The translations under genes were made by a program, and so were the position numbers. The notes beneath the pieces are model-generated. The model saw only the letters and a list, made by a program, of their open reading frames with translations. It was not told the origin of the DNA and did not search any database. Below are positions 1-7,100 of a DNA stretch of 8,899 nt, piece by piece. This stretch comes from Chromatiales bacterium (GTDB lineage: Bacteria > Pseudomonadota > Gammaproteobacteria > Chromatiales > Chromatiaceae), in the NCBI GenBank assembly GCA_022360595.1, contig JAKSCN010000351.1, positions 1 to 8,899 on the forward strand, in the 5' to 3' direction. Every line of letters begins with the position of its first letter. The stretch's first letter is position 1.

Positions 1-2
1 GG

Positions 3-587
3 GAGCCGGTTATCAACGGCTATGGCGATAGGGTGCTCTACACCACGACAGCCAGTAACCTGTTGGTGGAAACGGATACCAACAGTGTGTCAGACATTAT
101 TCTCTATCACATTGACTCCGGTTTGAGTGAGCGCATCAATCGAACAGAAGAGGGTGAAGAGATGACCACGGTCGCCAGGCATCCCTCCCTATCGGGAGAT
201 GGCAGCGTGGCGGTCTATGAGGTCGGCGATAAAGAGGCCTACCGGCAGATCTATCTCGCACGCTTGGATAGCTCCGGTACGAGCATCTTGTCGCCTGTCT
301 CCTCGCACGATGAAGAGGGTAATCCTTTGGATAACCACCATCCTGCCATCAGTCCGGATGGGCGATACATCGCCTATGTAGAGGAGAGTGCAAGTAGTGA
401 ATACTCCCTGATATTGCTGGACCTGCAGGAAGAGAGTGTGGTGCGCTGGCCCTGTCCCGTTGATATAGCCGATGCTCAGCTATTGCGGCCACTATTCTAT
501 CCCGCAGAGCAGAGAGTGGAGTGGACTGTTATCGATGAAGGAGGTGTGGCGCACACCTTTGGGCAAAATATTGAGAGAGCCGATTGA
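3..587 (+). CDS. TolB-like (PD40-type) beta-propeller protein, 3' end only
   Basis: The reading frame is open to the left edge (first whole codon at 3), so the N-terminus and true start are missing; a GTG at 33 is internal to the fold and not a credible start. The visible 194 residues contain about three propeller blades. The first has the pattern G-x-x-VLY...ASNL...DTN...DI-x-LY, and the next two begin HPSLSGDG..AVYE and HPAISPDG..IAYV, each followed by an 'IYL..L' or 'LILLDL' strand. This [HP]-P-x-[IL]-S-x-DG pattern is typical of TolB/PD40 WD40-like repeats, which usually sit in the periplasm or outside the cell and bind proteins or ligands. No catalytic motif is visible. The stop at 585-587 is 2 bases before the next gene's ATG, so the two genes are probably co-transcribed and translationally coupled. 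The fold call is fairly sure; the specific function is unknown. Confidence 0.75.
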   Translation, partial: EPVINGYGDRVLYTTTASNLLVETDTNSVSDIILYHIDSGLSERINRTEEGEEMTTVARHPSLSGDGSVAVYEVGDKEAYRQIYLARLDSSGTSILSPVSSHDEEGNPLDNHHPAISPDGRYIAYVEESASSEYSLILLDLQEESVVRWPCPVDIADAQLLRPLFYPAEQRVEWTVIDEGGVAHTFGQNIERAD

Positions 588-589
588 AC

Positions 590-1420
590 ATGAATAAGAA
601 AATACTATTAAGCTCACCACTCATGGCAATATGTTTGTCGCTATCGCTGAATTGGGGTTGTACGAATGCGGCAGCCAGTTCGGTGTCTATCACATCACAG
701 GAGAAAACAGCGCTCTCCCCGAGTGCCGCGGCACCAGTGATCGATGCGCCCACTGCTTGGGCGCTGGATGATGGAACATACGAACAGAGCATTGGCAGTG
801 CGTTAGGGGGAGAGTTCATCTGGTTAAATCGCTTTACTCCTGACCCCAATGATCTGCCGATGTTTCTTGAGCAGGTGCAGGTTCTGTTCCCATCAGGTGC
901 GGGTGTTGATGTGGGGGATCTGGTTGATATTCATATCTATGAGGATACTGACGGAGATGCTGACCCGGCAACCGGTGCTAGACTTGTCCAGTCCATTATG
1001 TCCGCGCCTGTGCAGGCAGTGGATGGAGTGACATGGTCCTACTTTGATATTCCCGGTTGGGCCTTTCTTGGCGGCCCTGGTGATGTACTGATCGCTGTGG
1101 TCAACCGTACTGCGGGAACCAATATTGGTGACAGCCCAGCGGCGCTGGATCAGGGCGTGAGTCAGGGGCGGTCATGGATTGGTATTAATGCAAGCGCCAC
1201 CATAGCGAACCCTCCGGTATTACCTTCCAGCACCATCTGGAACACCATTGATGCGCTTGGATATTCAGGCAACTGGTTAATTCGCGCTTCCGGTAGTCCC
1301 TTATCGTCAATAGACACATCATCTGTTCCCGCCATGACGGGATTAGGCGGTGCTGCTCTCACTATTATAATGGGCGCTATAGGGGCGGCTGTCCGGCGAA
1401 AACGGCTAAAGGGAGAGTAG
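590..1420 (+). CDS. Secreted beta-rich protein with IPTL/PEP-CTERM-like sorting tail
   Basis: A 276-residue exported protein. The ATG at 590 is chosen over an in-frame TTG at 584 because it gives a normal signal peptide: MNKK, a hydrophobic stretch at about 5-20, and an A-x-A-type cleavage site near 27-29 (NAAAS). Cys24 is preceded by NWG, which is not a lipobox, so a lipoprotein is unlikely; the mature chain then has no cysteine. Residues about 58-235 look like one beta-sandwich-type domain rich in short hydrophobic strands. An acidic loop at 119-125 has Asp at every second position (DTDGDAD) and resembles a calcium-binding loop. The C-terminus (246-276) has VPAM, a hydrophobic Gly/Ala-rich segment, then RRKR, the three-part layout of IPTL- or PEP-CTERM tails used for envelope sorting. 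The gene starts 2 bases after the propeller gene's stop. I do not recognise a named family for the body; an extracellular or cell-surface role is inferred from the two sorting signals. Confidence 0.8.
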   Translation: MNKKILLSSPLMAICLSLSLNWGCTNAAASSVSITSQEKTALSPSAAAPVIDAPTAWALDDGTYEQSIGSALGGEFIWLNRFTPDPNDLPMFLEQVQVLFPSGAGVDVGDLVDIHIYEDTDGDADPATGARLVQSIMSAPVQAVDGVTWSYFDIPGWAFLGGPGDVLIAVVNRTAGTNIGDSPAALDQGVSQGRSWIGINASATIANPPVLPSSTIWNTIDALGYSGNWLIRASGSPLSSIDTSSVPAMTGLGGAALTIIMGAIGAAVRRKRLKGE

Positions 1421-1480
1421 GGGCTTGAATGCGGCGTCTTTAACCCTCAAGTCATTCTGCCCAATAAATCAGGGGTTCCT

Positions 1481-1497
1481 TAGTGTCAACAGGCCCT
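1481..1497 (+). repeat. Left terminal inverted repeat of the MITE-like element
   Basis: TAGTGTCAACAGGCCCT; differs from the reverse complement of 1740-1756 only at its seventh base (C versus T). Confidence 0.55.
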
Positions 1498-1513
1498 AGT
1501 GTAAACAGACCCT
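1497..1513 (+). repeat. Tandem second copy of the left terminal repeat
   Basis: TAGTGTAAACAGACCCT directly follows the left end, sharing one base with it, and matches it at 15 of 17 positions. It may be a second transposase-binding site, or the trace of a second element inserted at the end of the first. Confidence 0.5.
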
Positions 1514-1739
1514 AATCGGATGGTCAGGTGGTGGTCTCAAAGGGGCTGTTTTTGATGAGCATGGATTGCTCCATGAAGTAGTACGGTGACTTATTAAGAA
1601 GCCTGTGCTTATTCCACTCATGATTAGTTAGACGCTCTATTCATAGCTACATGAATAAAAGTCATACAATCAGCAATAACTCCCTCTCAATGATAGTGGT
1701 GCATATCACCGTGTTGATTTAGGGCAGTTTAGAAATTCC

Positions 1740-1756
1740 AGGGCCTGTTAACACTA
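1740..1756 (-). repeat. Right terminal inverted repeat of the MITE-like element
   Basis: AGGGCCTGTTAACACTA on the + strand; its reverse complement pairs with the left end at 16 of 17 positions. Confidence 0.55.
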
Positions 1757-2179
1757 CCCTGATGTCAAAAGCTTCTCTCAACATCAACACCGACTGTGTC
1801 GGAAATTGTTAAGTTGATGGAATCCTGGCGCAGTCTCTATTGTTAAAAGTATATGACACGTCTATTGCCAGCCGCCGCCAATCCAAACGAACGCAACATC
1901 GACATCTGGTTGTGGGCTGGCTGTGAGTCACTGAACTTACCGTATGGCGCACTGGATAGCGTGGGTTCCATCGATTTTGTCTGTTTTGTGACGCGGCGCA
2001 AGAAAAATAGTCTGCCTTCTTGTTGCCATGTGAGCCGGGTTTTAAATACTATACCGCTCGCGATGTTCTTACATAGTCCAATGCGATATATAGGTGCATT
2101 GAAGGACAACACGCCATATGGGCGTATCGAAACGGAATGAAGTGGTATATTTGTTTTGATCAATAGTTACTGAATCACC

Positions 2180-2229
2180 CAGCCAAGTGTTGGGGCTGAC
2201 AAACCCAAAGCGCTCTGCCATTAGGAGCG
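2180..2229 (+). promoter_or_regulatory. Hairpin-rich leader segment upstream of tagH
   Basis: Three short dyads lie in a row. CAGCC (2180-2184) can pair with GGCTG (2194-2198). TTGGG (2190-2194) can pair with CCCAA (2204-2208) and overlaps the first pairing, so the two are mutually exclusive. CGCTC (2211-2215) pairs with GAGCG (2225-2229). Together with the terminator-like stem further on they could form a structured 5' leader, but each stem is only about 5 bp and may be chance. Whether this segment is transcribed with tagH is not known. Confidence 0.2.
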
Positions 2230-2287
2230 ATGTGTTATCGGATTGCTGAATAGTTGCTCTTTACTTTTGTTTCAAAGGTAAGATAGC

Positions 2288-2311
2288 ATTCGCGTTTCAG
2301 CGGATTTTTTT
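2288..2311 (+). terminator. Terminator-like hairpin with T-run before tagH
   Basis: A 6-bp stem (attcgc 2288-2293 with gcggat 2300-2305, one G-T wobble) and a 6-base loop are followed directly by six Ts (2306-2311). The layout is that of a Rho-independent terminator, though the stem is short and weak. It lies about 50 bases before the tagH start on the same strand. It could end transcripts coming from upstream and insulate the T6SS operon, or act as an attenuator if the operon promoter lies upstream of it. Confidence 0.35.
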
Positions 2312-2345
2312 GTTAACACGGACTCGTCTGCTTTCGGTAGTGTGG

Positions 2346-2352
2346 AAAGAGG
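2346..2352 (+). promoter_or_regulatory. Ribosome binding site deciding the tagH start
   Basis: AAAGAGG ends immediately before an in-frame ATG at 2353, leaving no spacer, but sits 9 bases before the ATG at 2362. This spacing favours 2362 as the real start. Confidence 0.5.
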
Positions 2353-2361
2353 ATGTATATC

Positions 2362-3897
2362 ATGGAACTGATGCTCACCGTCACAAGTTCCCAACGTCTC
2401 TCACTTGGAACAACTCATCAGGCCGTAGTTGATACGGACGTTTTCTCTATTGGTCGCGGCCAGGATAACTCCTGGGTGTTGCCCGATCCCAAAATGCATG
2501 TGTCCGGCAAGCACTGCGTCATACATAAAAGGAATAACGAGTTTCATCTGACGGACATCAGCACCAATGGGGTGTTTGTGAATGGTGATACTGAACCGTT
2601 GGGCCGGGGCCGAAGCGCTGTGCTGCGCAATGGCGATGCACTCTCTATCGGTGAGTATGAGATCAAGGTAAAGCTTGAAGCGGATAACGCTCTGCCTGAT
2701 GAGGTTGAGATCAATAACCTGATCAACAAGCAACCGATACATCCCGAGGCAGTAAATGCCGATCAGGCGATAACCAGCGTGCTGTCAGATACGCCGTCTC
2801 AGCCGACTGACAACAGTGACCCTTTTGCTGATCTGCTTGGAAACAGGCAGCAGCAAGCTTATGCCGAAACCCAAAGTGATCATGTGCCGCCGGAAAAGAC
2901 CAGTTTCATTCCGCCTAAAACCCATAATCCGGTAGAGCAGGTACCAGCAGACACACCGGCTCCTGTTAACGAAGCTGCGCCGTCAGGCGACGGCGGTTTT
3001 GCTATTCCTGATGACTGGATGAACGCGGATGCCGGCCAGCCGCAGGTCCAGCAGACTATTGATGTGCCGCAGCCTCAACTTGATAACGGAACCGACTTCC
3101 AGCTTGAGGATATCCTTCCTACACCGAAAGAAGAAGTGGCTCAGGTGGTTGAGCCGACTCCAACACCGGCTCCGCATCTGCATGTCGTACCAGAAGAGCC
3201 CGTTGAAGTCGAACAACCGGTGATAGAGCCGCAACCACAGGCTGTTCATCCCACCACCAACACGGTGGAGCAGAGTAGTGCGCCCGATGCAGTTGCCGAT
3301 GACGACATGCTGGCGCTCATTTTGGCCGCGGCGGATATTCCGCTTAGTGCGGTCAATAACAAGAGTAAGCGAGAGATCGCTGAAATGATCGGCAAGTTAC
3401 TGGGCGGTTACACCCAGGGAATGGTTGAAACACTGGCCACCAGAAACATGGTCAAAAGTGAGTTCAGACTCCAGCAGACCATGATCAGACCGGTGGACAA
3501 CAACCCGCTTAAGTTCTCACCGACCGGTACCGAAGCGCTGAAAATCATGATGTTTGCCGACTCGCGGGCCTATCTGTCGGCGGACGATGCTATTGCCGAG
3601 GGCTACTACGATATACAAGCCCATCAGTTGGCGATGATGAGCGGCATTCAGGCTGCATTCTCCAGTTTGATGGAGCGTTTTGATCCGGAAAAACTTGAGG
3701 CGAAATTTGCCGGTAAGGCGAGCCACTCAAAAGGATTCTCCTTCAGAAACAGAGTCGATAATTGGTTGGAATATAAGGATTACTATCTGGATATCTGTAA
3801 GTTGATGGAGGATAAATTCCAGGACCTATTCACCACCGAGTTCGGTCGTGCCTATGAAGAGCAGTTGAGGAAACTAAAGAATGAGATCCACTCTTAG
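2362..3897 (+). CDS. tagH: T6SS FHA-domain scaffold protein TagH/Fha
   Basis: 511 residues, starting at the ATG with a well-spaced ribosome-binding site; an in-frame ATG 9 bases earlier would add MYI. Residues about 1-105 form an FHA domain with the phosphothreonine-binding signature: G31-R32, S48-x-x-H51 and the STNG loop at 67-70 followed by FVNG. Residues about 107-312 are a Pro/Gln/Glu-rich, probably disordered linker with a short ordered-looking patch FAIPDDWM (213-220). Residues about 313-495 match the C-terminal domain specific to T6SS FHA proteins, with the stretch DIQAHQLAMMSGIQAA (417-432) then RFDP (439-442). In P. aeruginosa H1, Fha1 is phosphorylated by PpkA, dephosphorylated by PppA and needed for assembly. 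It acts in the cytoplasm at the membrane complex. The gene opens the operon and overlaps tssJ by 17 bases. The family call is secure; phospho-control is inferred. Confidence 0.92.
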   Translation: MELMLTVTSSQRLSLGTTHQAVVDTDVFSIGRGQDNSWVLPDPKMHVSGKHCVIHKRNNEFHLTDISTNGVFVNGDTEPLGRGRSAVLRNGDALSIGEYEIKVKLEADNALPDEVEINNLINKQPIHPEAVNADQAITSVLSDTPSQPTDNSDPFADLLGNRQQQAYAETQSDHVPPEKTSFIPPKTHNPVEQVPADTPAPVNEAAPSGDGGFAIPDDWMNADAGQPQVQQTIDVPQPQLDNGTDFQLEDILPTPKEEVAQVVEPTPTPAPHLHVVPEEPVEVEQPVIEPQPQAVHPTTNTVEQSSAPDAVADDDMLALILAAADIPLSAVNNKSKREIAEMIGKLLGGYTQGMVETLATRNMVKSEFRLQQTMIRPVDNNPLKFSPTGTEALKIMMFADSRAYLSADDAIAEGYYDIQAHQLAMMSGIQAAFSSLMERFDPEKLEAKFAGKASHSKGFSFRNRVDNWLEYKDYYLDICKLMEDKFQDLFTTEFGRAYEEQLRKLKNEIHS

Positions 3898-4423
3898 GTA
3901 TTTGTTTCTGCTGATACCGCTGCTTCTATCGGCCTGCACCACGATTAAAGAGACCATCCCTTTCATCAATACCGATGGCGGGGGCGGGCCTATTAACATG
4001 AGCCTCTCTGTCGCCGCGTCGGAGGATGTGAACCCGGATGTTGAGGGGGTGCCTTCACCGATAGAGATCAAAATTTATCAGTTGAGCTCCTCTGCCAAGT
4101 TTGAAAGTTCGGATTTCTTCAACCTCTACAATGACGAATACCTGGGCAGCAGTTTAATCGAGACCAAAATTTTTATTTTGAGCCCGGGTGAGACCGAAGA
4201 GTTCAAAATCGATCTGGATGACGGCACGCAATACATCGGCGTGCTTGCGGCATTTCAGGACATCGACAATGCCAAGTGGAGTGATCTGCTGATTGTACGG
4301 GACTCCAGAGGGATTCTGAAAAAACTGCTGACTTCAGGCCAAAAGATGCTTCTGGAAGTCAAGGTCGATAAAAATTCGGTTATTTTGTCCGAGCAACGTG
4401 GTTATGGTGCGGACTGGTTATGA
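3881..4423 (+). CDS. tssJ: T6SS outer-membrane lipoprotein TssJ
   Basis: 180 residues, typical of the family. The signal peptide is lipoprotein-type: basic MRSTLRY, hydrophobic 8-16, lipobox L16-S-A-C19. Thr at +2 rather than Asp fits export to the outer membrane. The mature part has the conserved TssJ beta-sandwich pattern: PSPIEIKIYQL (58-68), F-x-x-SDFF-x-L (about 74-82), SPGE (101-104), and YIGVLAAFQDID..KW (118-133). TssJ is anchored in the inner leaflet of the outer membrane and binds the periplasmic C-terminal part of TssM, tying the complex to the outer membrane. The ATG lies inside the end of tagH (17-base overlap), with GAGG at 3867-3870 as a plausible ribosome site. Its stop overlaps the tssK start in ATGA. 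Confidence 0.95.
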   Translation: MRSTLRYLFLLIPLLLSACTTIKETIPFINTDGGGGPINMSLSVAASEDVNPDVEGVPSPIEIKIYQLSSSAKFESSDFFNLYNDEYLGSSLIETKIFILSPGETEEFKIDLDDGTQYIGVLAAFQDIDNAKWSDLLIVRDSRGILKKLLTSGQKMLLEVKVDKNSVILSEQRGYGADWL

Positions 4424-5748
4424 ATTGGCATAACAGAGTTATCTGGTCTGAGGGGATGTTTATCCGGCCTCAGCATTTTCAGCAAAGTGACCGTTACAGC
4501 GAGAGCCTGCTTAAGTCCAGAACATCTCAGATTATGCCCTACAACTGGGGCATATCCAGCATCGCCTTTGATGAAGATGCCCTGCGAGTCGGTAAACTGC
4601 TGCTGAGGCAGTGCACCGGCGTGTTCCCTGATGGCATGCCGTTCGATATGCCTAACCTGGATGCAGTGCCTGATCCCATTGAGATCACCAGCAGTGATGA
4701 AGGGAGTATCGTCTATATCGGCCTTCCTTTATGGCGGGCCGGCGCCAATGATGTCGATCGCAAAGAGTATAACGATGCCAACGCCCGATACAGAGTCCAG
4801 GATGCTGAACTGCCTGATATCGTGGTGGGGAGCGATAGCCTGGCGGTTATCGAAGTGGGTTCAAAAAATATTCAGCTATTGCGTCAGAGCCAGGTTCACC
4901 ACCAGTATGCCGCTATTCCGGTTGCCAGGATTCAATCCTGTAAAAATCAACAGGTGGTGCTCGATTCATCCTATATACCGCCGCTACTGGATTGCGCCGC
5001 TAATAGCGCCCTGAAAGGTTTTATCGAAGAGATCTACGGTTTGCTGATGCAGCGGGGCAGTGCTCTGGCCGATAGAATAAAAAGCGCCGTGCACGGTGGG
5101 GCGGCCGAGATGGCTGATTTTCTGCTGCTGCAACTGACCAACCGTTACGAGCCGCTCTTTTTCCACTATACCAAGTGCCCAAAAGTGCATCCTCTGCACT
5201 TCTATGAGACAGCGATACAACTGGCCGGAGAGCTGGCTGCCTTCACTCACGAGAGCAAACGTTACGGGGCGTTTTCCGAATACGACCATGAAGATCTGGA
5301 ACGCACCTTTGAAGAGGTCATTGCCGAGCTGCGCCGCTCCTTGAGTTCTCTACTTGAGCAAAACGCAATCAATATTGCGCTGGAAGAGAAGGGGTATGGT
5401 ATCCGTGTCGGGGTCATACCTGATCCACAACTGCTTAAAGCCACTTTTATTCTGGCGGTGAAATCGGATATGCCGCGTGAGGAGATGCGTAAACAGTTTC
5501 CTCTGCAGGTGAAAATAGGTCCGGTGGAGCACATCAACAACCTGGTCAACCGTCAACTGCCCGGTATAAAAATCGAAGCGCTGCCGGTTGTTCCACGACA
5601 GATACCCTACTACTCGGGCACTGTCTATTTTGAACTCGAGTCGAGTGGCTACTGGTGGGAGGCCTTGGGCCAGTCCGGGGGCATCGCACTACATATCGGT
5701 ACGCAATTTCCAGGTATTAACCTGGAGCTGTGGGCCATCAAACAATAA
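4420..5748 (+). CDS. tssK: T6SS baseplate adaptor TssK
   Basis: 442 residues, the usual length for TssK. The family's N-terminal signature W9-x-EGMF-x-RPQHFQQ (9-22) is present, as is the G-x-FPDGMPFDMP motif (67-78). The C-terminal region about 330-442 corresponds to the head domain, ending in YYSGTVYFEL (397-406) and a W-rich turn. TssK is a trimeric cytoplasmic protein related in fold to phage receptor-binding proteins; it joins the TssEFG baseplate wedge to the cytoplasmic domains of TssL and TssM. Start and tssJ stop overlap as ATGA, and there is no strong ribosome site just upstream, so translation probably depends on re-initiation by ribosomes ending tssJ. The frame is intact throughout. 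Confidence 0.96.
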   Translation: MNWHNRVIWSEGMFIRPQHFQQSDRYSESLLKSRTSQIMPYNWGISSIAFDEDALRVGKLLLRQCTGVFPDGMPFDMPNLDAVPDPIEITSSDEGSIVYIGLPLWRAGANDVDRKEYNDANARYRVQDAELPDIVVGSDSLAVIEVGSKNIQLLRQSQVHHQYAAIPVARIQSCKNQQVVLDSSYIPPLLDCAANSALKGFIEEIYGLLMQRGSALADRIKSAVHGGAAEMADFLLLQLTNRYEPLFFHYTKCPKVHPLHFYETAIQLAGELAAFTHESKRYGAFSEYDHEDLERTFEEVIAELRRSLSSLLEQNAINIALEEKGYGIRVGVIPDPQLLKATFILAVKSDMPREEMRKQFPLQVKIGPVEHINNLVNRQLPGIKIEALPVVPRQIPYYSGTVYFELESSGYWWEALGQSGGIALHIGTQFPGINLELWAIKQ

Positions 5749-5777
5749 AAACCCAACTACCTGAGAAATATCCAAAA

Positions 5778-7100
5778 ATGGATTTTAGAGGCGATCGTAC
5801 TGTAATTATTCCTACACCCGGTGGGCAAGCGCCAGTCAGCCAACCGAATCCTACCATTACTATCCAGGAAAATTCGGACTGGTCGGGCATTTTTGACGAT
5901 CCGGAAAAATTCGTCTCTTCCGGTTTCAATCGACTGGAGAACGCCGCTTTTAAGCTGCTCTCCCTGATTCCGGCAATCAAGAAATCACACACCAATCCAA
6001 GTGCAGCGCTACTTCGCCAGCAGATGGTTGAAGAGGTCAACCGCTACGAGACGGTTGCCAGGAAGTCGGGTGTGGACTCCAAAACAACCCTGGTCGGACG
6101 CTATGTACTGTGCACCGTACTGGACGAGATGGTGCTCAACACCCCCTGGGGTGGTCAGAGCGATTGGCGCAAGCACAGCCTGTTAAGCTATTTTCACCAG
6201 GAGACTTGGGGAGGTGAAAACTTCTTCGTGATGTTGGAGAACCTTGAAAAGGATCCCACCACCAACATCGACCTGATTGAATTGATGTATATCTGCCTGA
6301 CCCTTGGATTCGAAGGGCGCTACGCCGTAGAGCCGGATCGTGTTGGCCGACTCGCCGAAGTGAGATCCAGAGTCTACCGGGTCATTCGCAATCAGCGTGG
6401 CGAACCTGGCAGACAGCTCTCTCCGCACTGGCAGGGTGTGGCGATCGCCAATCGTAAACTGAGAGGTTTTCTTCCGCTATGGGCCTATGCTGCGATTTTG
6501 CTGGGCATCATCTCGCTACTCTACTTCTTTCTCAGTTTCAACCTGAACAAGCTGTCAGAGCCACCCTACCAGGCGCTGGCTGTGCTGGGCCGGGATGCCG
6601 GCACCACGTTTGAGCGCCCCAGAGTGATCGATCTATCAGCGCTGGAGAAGTTACGGATTTTTCTTGCGCCGGAAATCAAGGAGAAACTGGTCAGCGTGGA
6701 AGAGCGCGAAGGATTTGTGCGGGTCATTATTCAAGGCGACAAGCTGTTTGACTCCGGGAAGGTCAAGTTAAACGACAAATACATTCCGCTGATGAAGCGT
6801 ATCTCCTCTGCATTTTATGAGGTCGAAGGAAAAGTGCTGATTGAAGGACACACCGATAGCCAACCGATAAACACCTTGCGTTTTCCATCCAACTGGCACC
6901 TCTCCCTGGAGAGAGCCGAAGAGGTGAAAAAGATCCTGGCGGAGACCAGCGGTGAGTATTTGCGCTATGAAGCCGAGGGCCGGGCCGATACCCAACCCGT
7001 AGCAGACAACGCAACACGGCAAGGTCGGGCGAAGAACCGACGCGTGGAGCTCGTTCTTCTCTCTAACGTCATATGGCGTACTGAGGAGGGGAGACTCTGA
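5778..7100 (+). CDS. tssL: T6SS inner-membrane TssL with OmpA-like peptidoglycan-binding domain
   Basis: 440 residues from the ATG at 5778. An in-frame GTG at 5730 would lie inside tssK with its GGAG only 2 bases away, and would add 16 unlikely residues; GAGAAA at 5763-5768 suits 5778. Residues 6-16 (DRTVIIPTPGG) match the short N-terminal motif I associate with extended TssL proteins. Residues about 50-220 are the cytoplasmic DotU/TssL helical domain with the conserved YVLCTVLDEMVLNTPWG (109-125) and FEGRY (178-182). One membrane segment spans about 232-254. Residues about 312-428 are an OmpA_C-like domain: GHTDS.P (357-363), LS.ERA (376-380), GRADTQP (401-407) and GRAKNRRVEL (416-425), all intact. 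The domain should anchor the secretion complex to peptidoglycan directly, without a separate TagL. The stop shares one base with the tssM start. Confidence 0.95.
   Translation: MDFRGDRTVIIPTPGGQAPVSQPNPTITIQENSDWSGIFDDPEKFVSSGFNRLENAAFKLLSLIPAIKKSHTNPSAALLRQQMVEEVNRYETVARKSGVDSKTTLVGRYVLCTVLDEMVLNTPWGGQSDWRKHSLLSYFHQETWGGENFFVMLENLEKDPTTNIDLIELMYICLTLGFEGRYAVEPDRVGRLAEVRSRVYRVIRNQRGEPGRQLSPHWQGVAIANRKLRGFLPLWAYAAILLGIISLLYFFLSFNLNKLSEPPYQALAVLGRDAGTTFERPRVIDLSALEKLRIFLAPEIKEKLVSVEEREGFVRVIIQGDKLFDSGKVKLNDKYIPLMKRISSAFYEVEGKVLIEGHTDSQPINTLRFPSNWHLSLERAEEVKKILAETSGEYLRYEAEGRADTQPVADNATRQGRAKNRRVELVLLSNVIWRTEEGRL
7083..7093 (+). promoter_or_regulatory. Strong ribosome binding site of tssM
   Basis: GAGGAGGGGAG, 6 bases before the ATG at 7100, within the last codons of tssL. 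It is the strongest Shine-Dalgarno match in the operon, so tssM need not rely on coupling alone. Confidence 0.6.

Larger units (their letters stand above)
1481..1756. mobile_element. MITE-like non-autonomous element, 276 bp
   Basis: The ends are inverted repeats of 17 bp with 16 matches: TAGTGTCAACAGGCCCT at 1481-1497 and the reverse complement of TAGTGTTAACAGGCCCT at 1740-1756. If the outermost TA is read as a target-site duplication, as for IS630/mariner-type transposases, the repeat proper is 15 bp. The interior has no transposase gene. It contains small hairpins (catgga/tccatg at 1560-1575, ggtg/cacc at 1698-1710) and a minus-strand frame of 38 codons without a start (1638 down to a stop at 1524-1526) that could be a transposase remnant but that I cannot assign. 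Size, terminal repeats and lack of coding sequence fit a miniature inverted-repeat element or an internally deleted insertion sequence. The parent family is not identified. Other copies in the genome would settle it. Confidence 0.5.
1421..2361. other. Long intergenic region without a convincing gene
   Basis: About 940 bases between the sorting-tail gene and tagH. Contents in order: a short stretch with only a weak 5-7 bp dyad (cttga 1424-1428 / tcaag 1447-1451) and no T-run, so no clear terminator for the upstream pair; a MITE-like element (1481-1756); a dyad at 1782-1819 (catcaac/gttgatg enclosing ccgac/gtcgg); a stretch at 1843-2163 open on both strands (95 codons + and 106 codons -) with no ribosome-binding site, domain or family that I recognise; then several small hairpins and a terminator-like stem before tagH. 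Base composition is more AT-rich than in the flanking genes. The tagH promoter must lie here or upstream. Candidate -10-like boxes such as TAGCAT at 2284-2289 are too poor to call. Confidence 0.7.

Noticed and set aside
652..664. Lipobox at Cys24 of the sorting-tail protein
   Set aside because: The preceding residues N-W-G lack the Leu/Val/Ile at -3, and an A-x-A cleavage site follows shortly after.
529..849. Minus-strand frame of 106 codons
   Set aside because: Antisense to the propeller gene end and the signal peptide of the next gene, both of which have clear protein features.
1421..1460. Terminator after the sorting-tail gene
   Set aside because: The dyad cttga/tcaag is short, has a long loop and no T-run.
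1524..1640. Minus-strand frame of 38 codons inside the MITE-like element, as a transposase end
   Set aside because: No start codon near its beginning and no recognisable transposase motif; noted only as a possible remnant.
2156..2163. FNR/CRP-type operator (TTGATCAA)
   Set aside because: The two half-sites abut without the 4-base spacer that FNR sites need, and an 8-bp palindrome is likely by chance.
2254..2289. Sigma-70 promoter for tagH
   Set aside because: Possible -10 boxes (TAAGAT, TAGCAT) match at 4 of 6, but no -35 box of reasonable quality lies at proper spacing; also overlaps the terminator-like stem.
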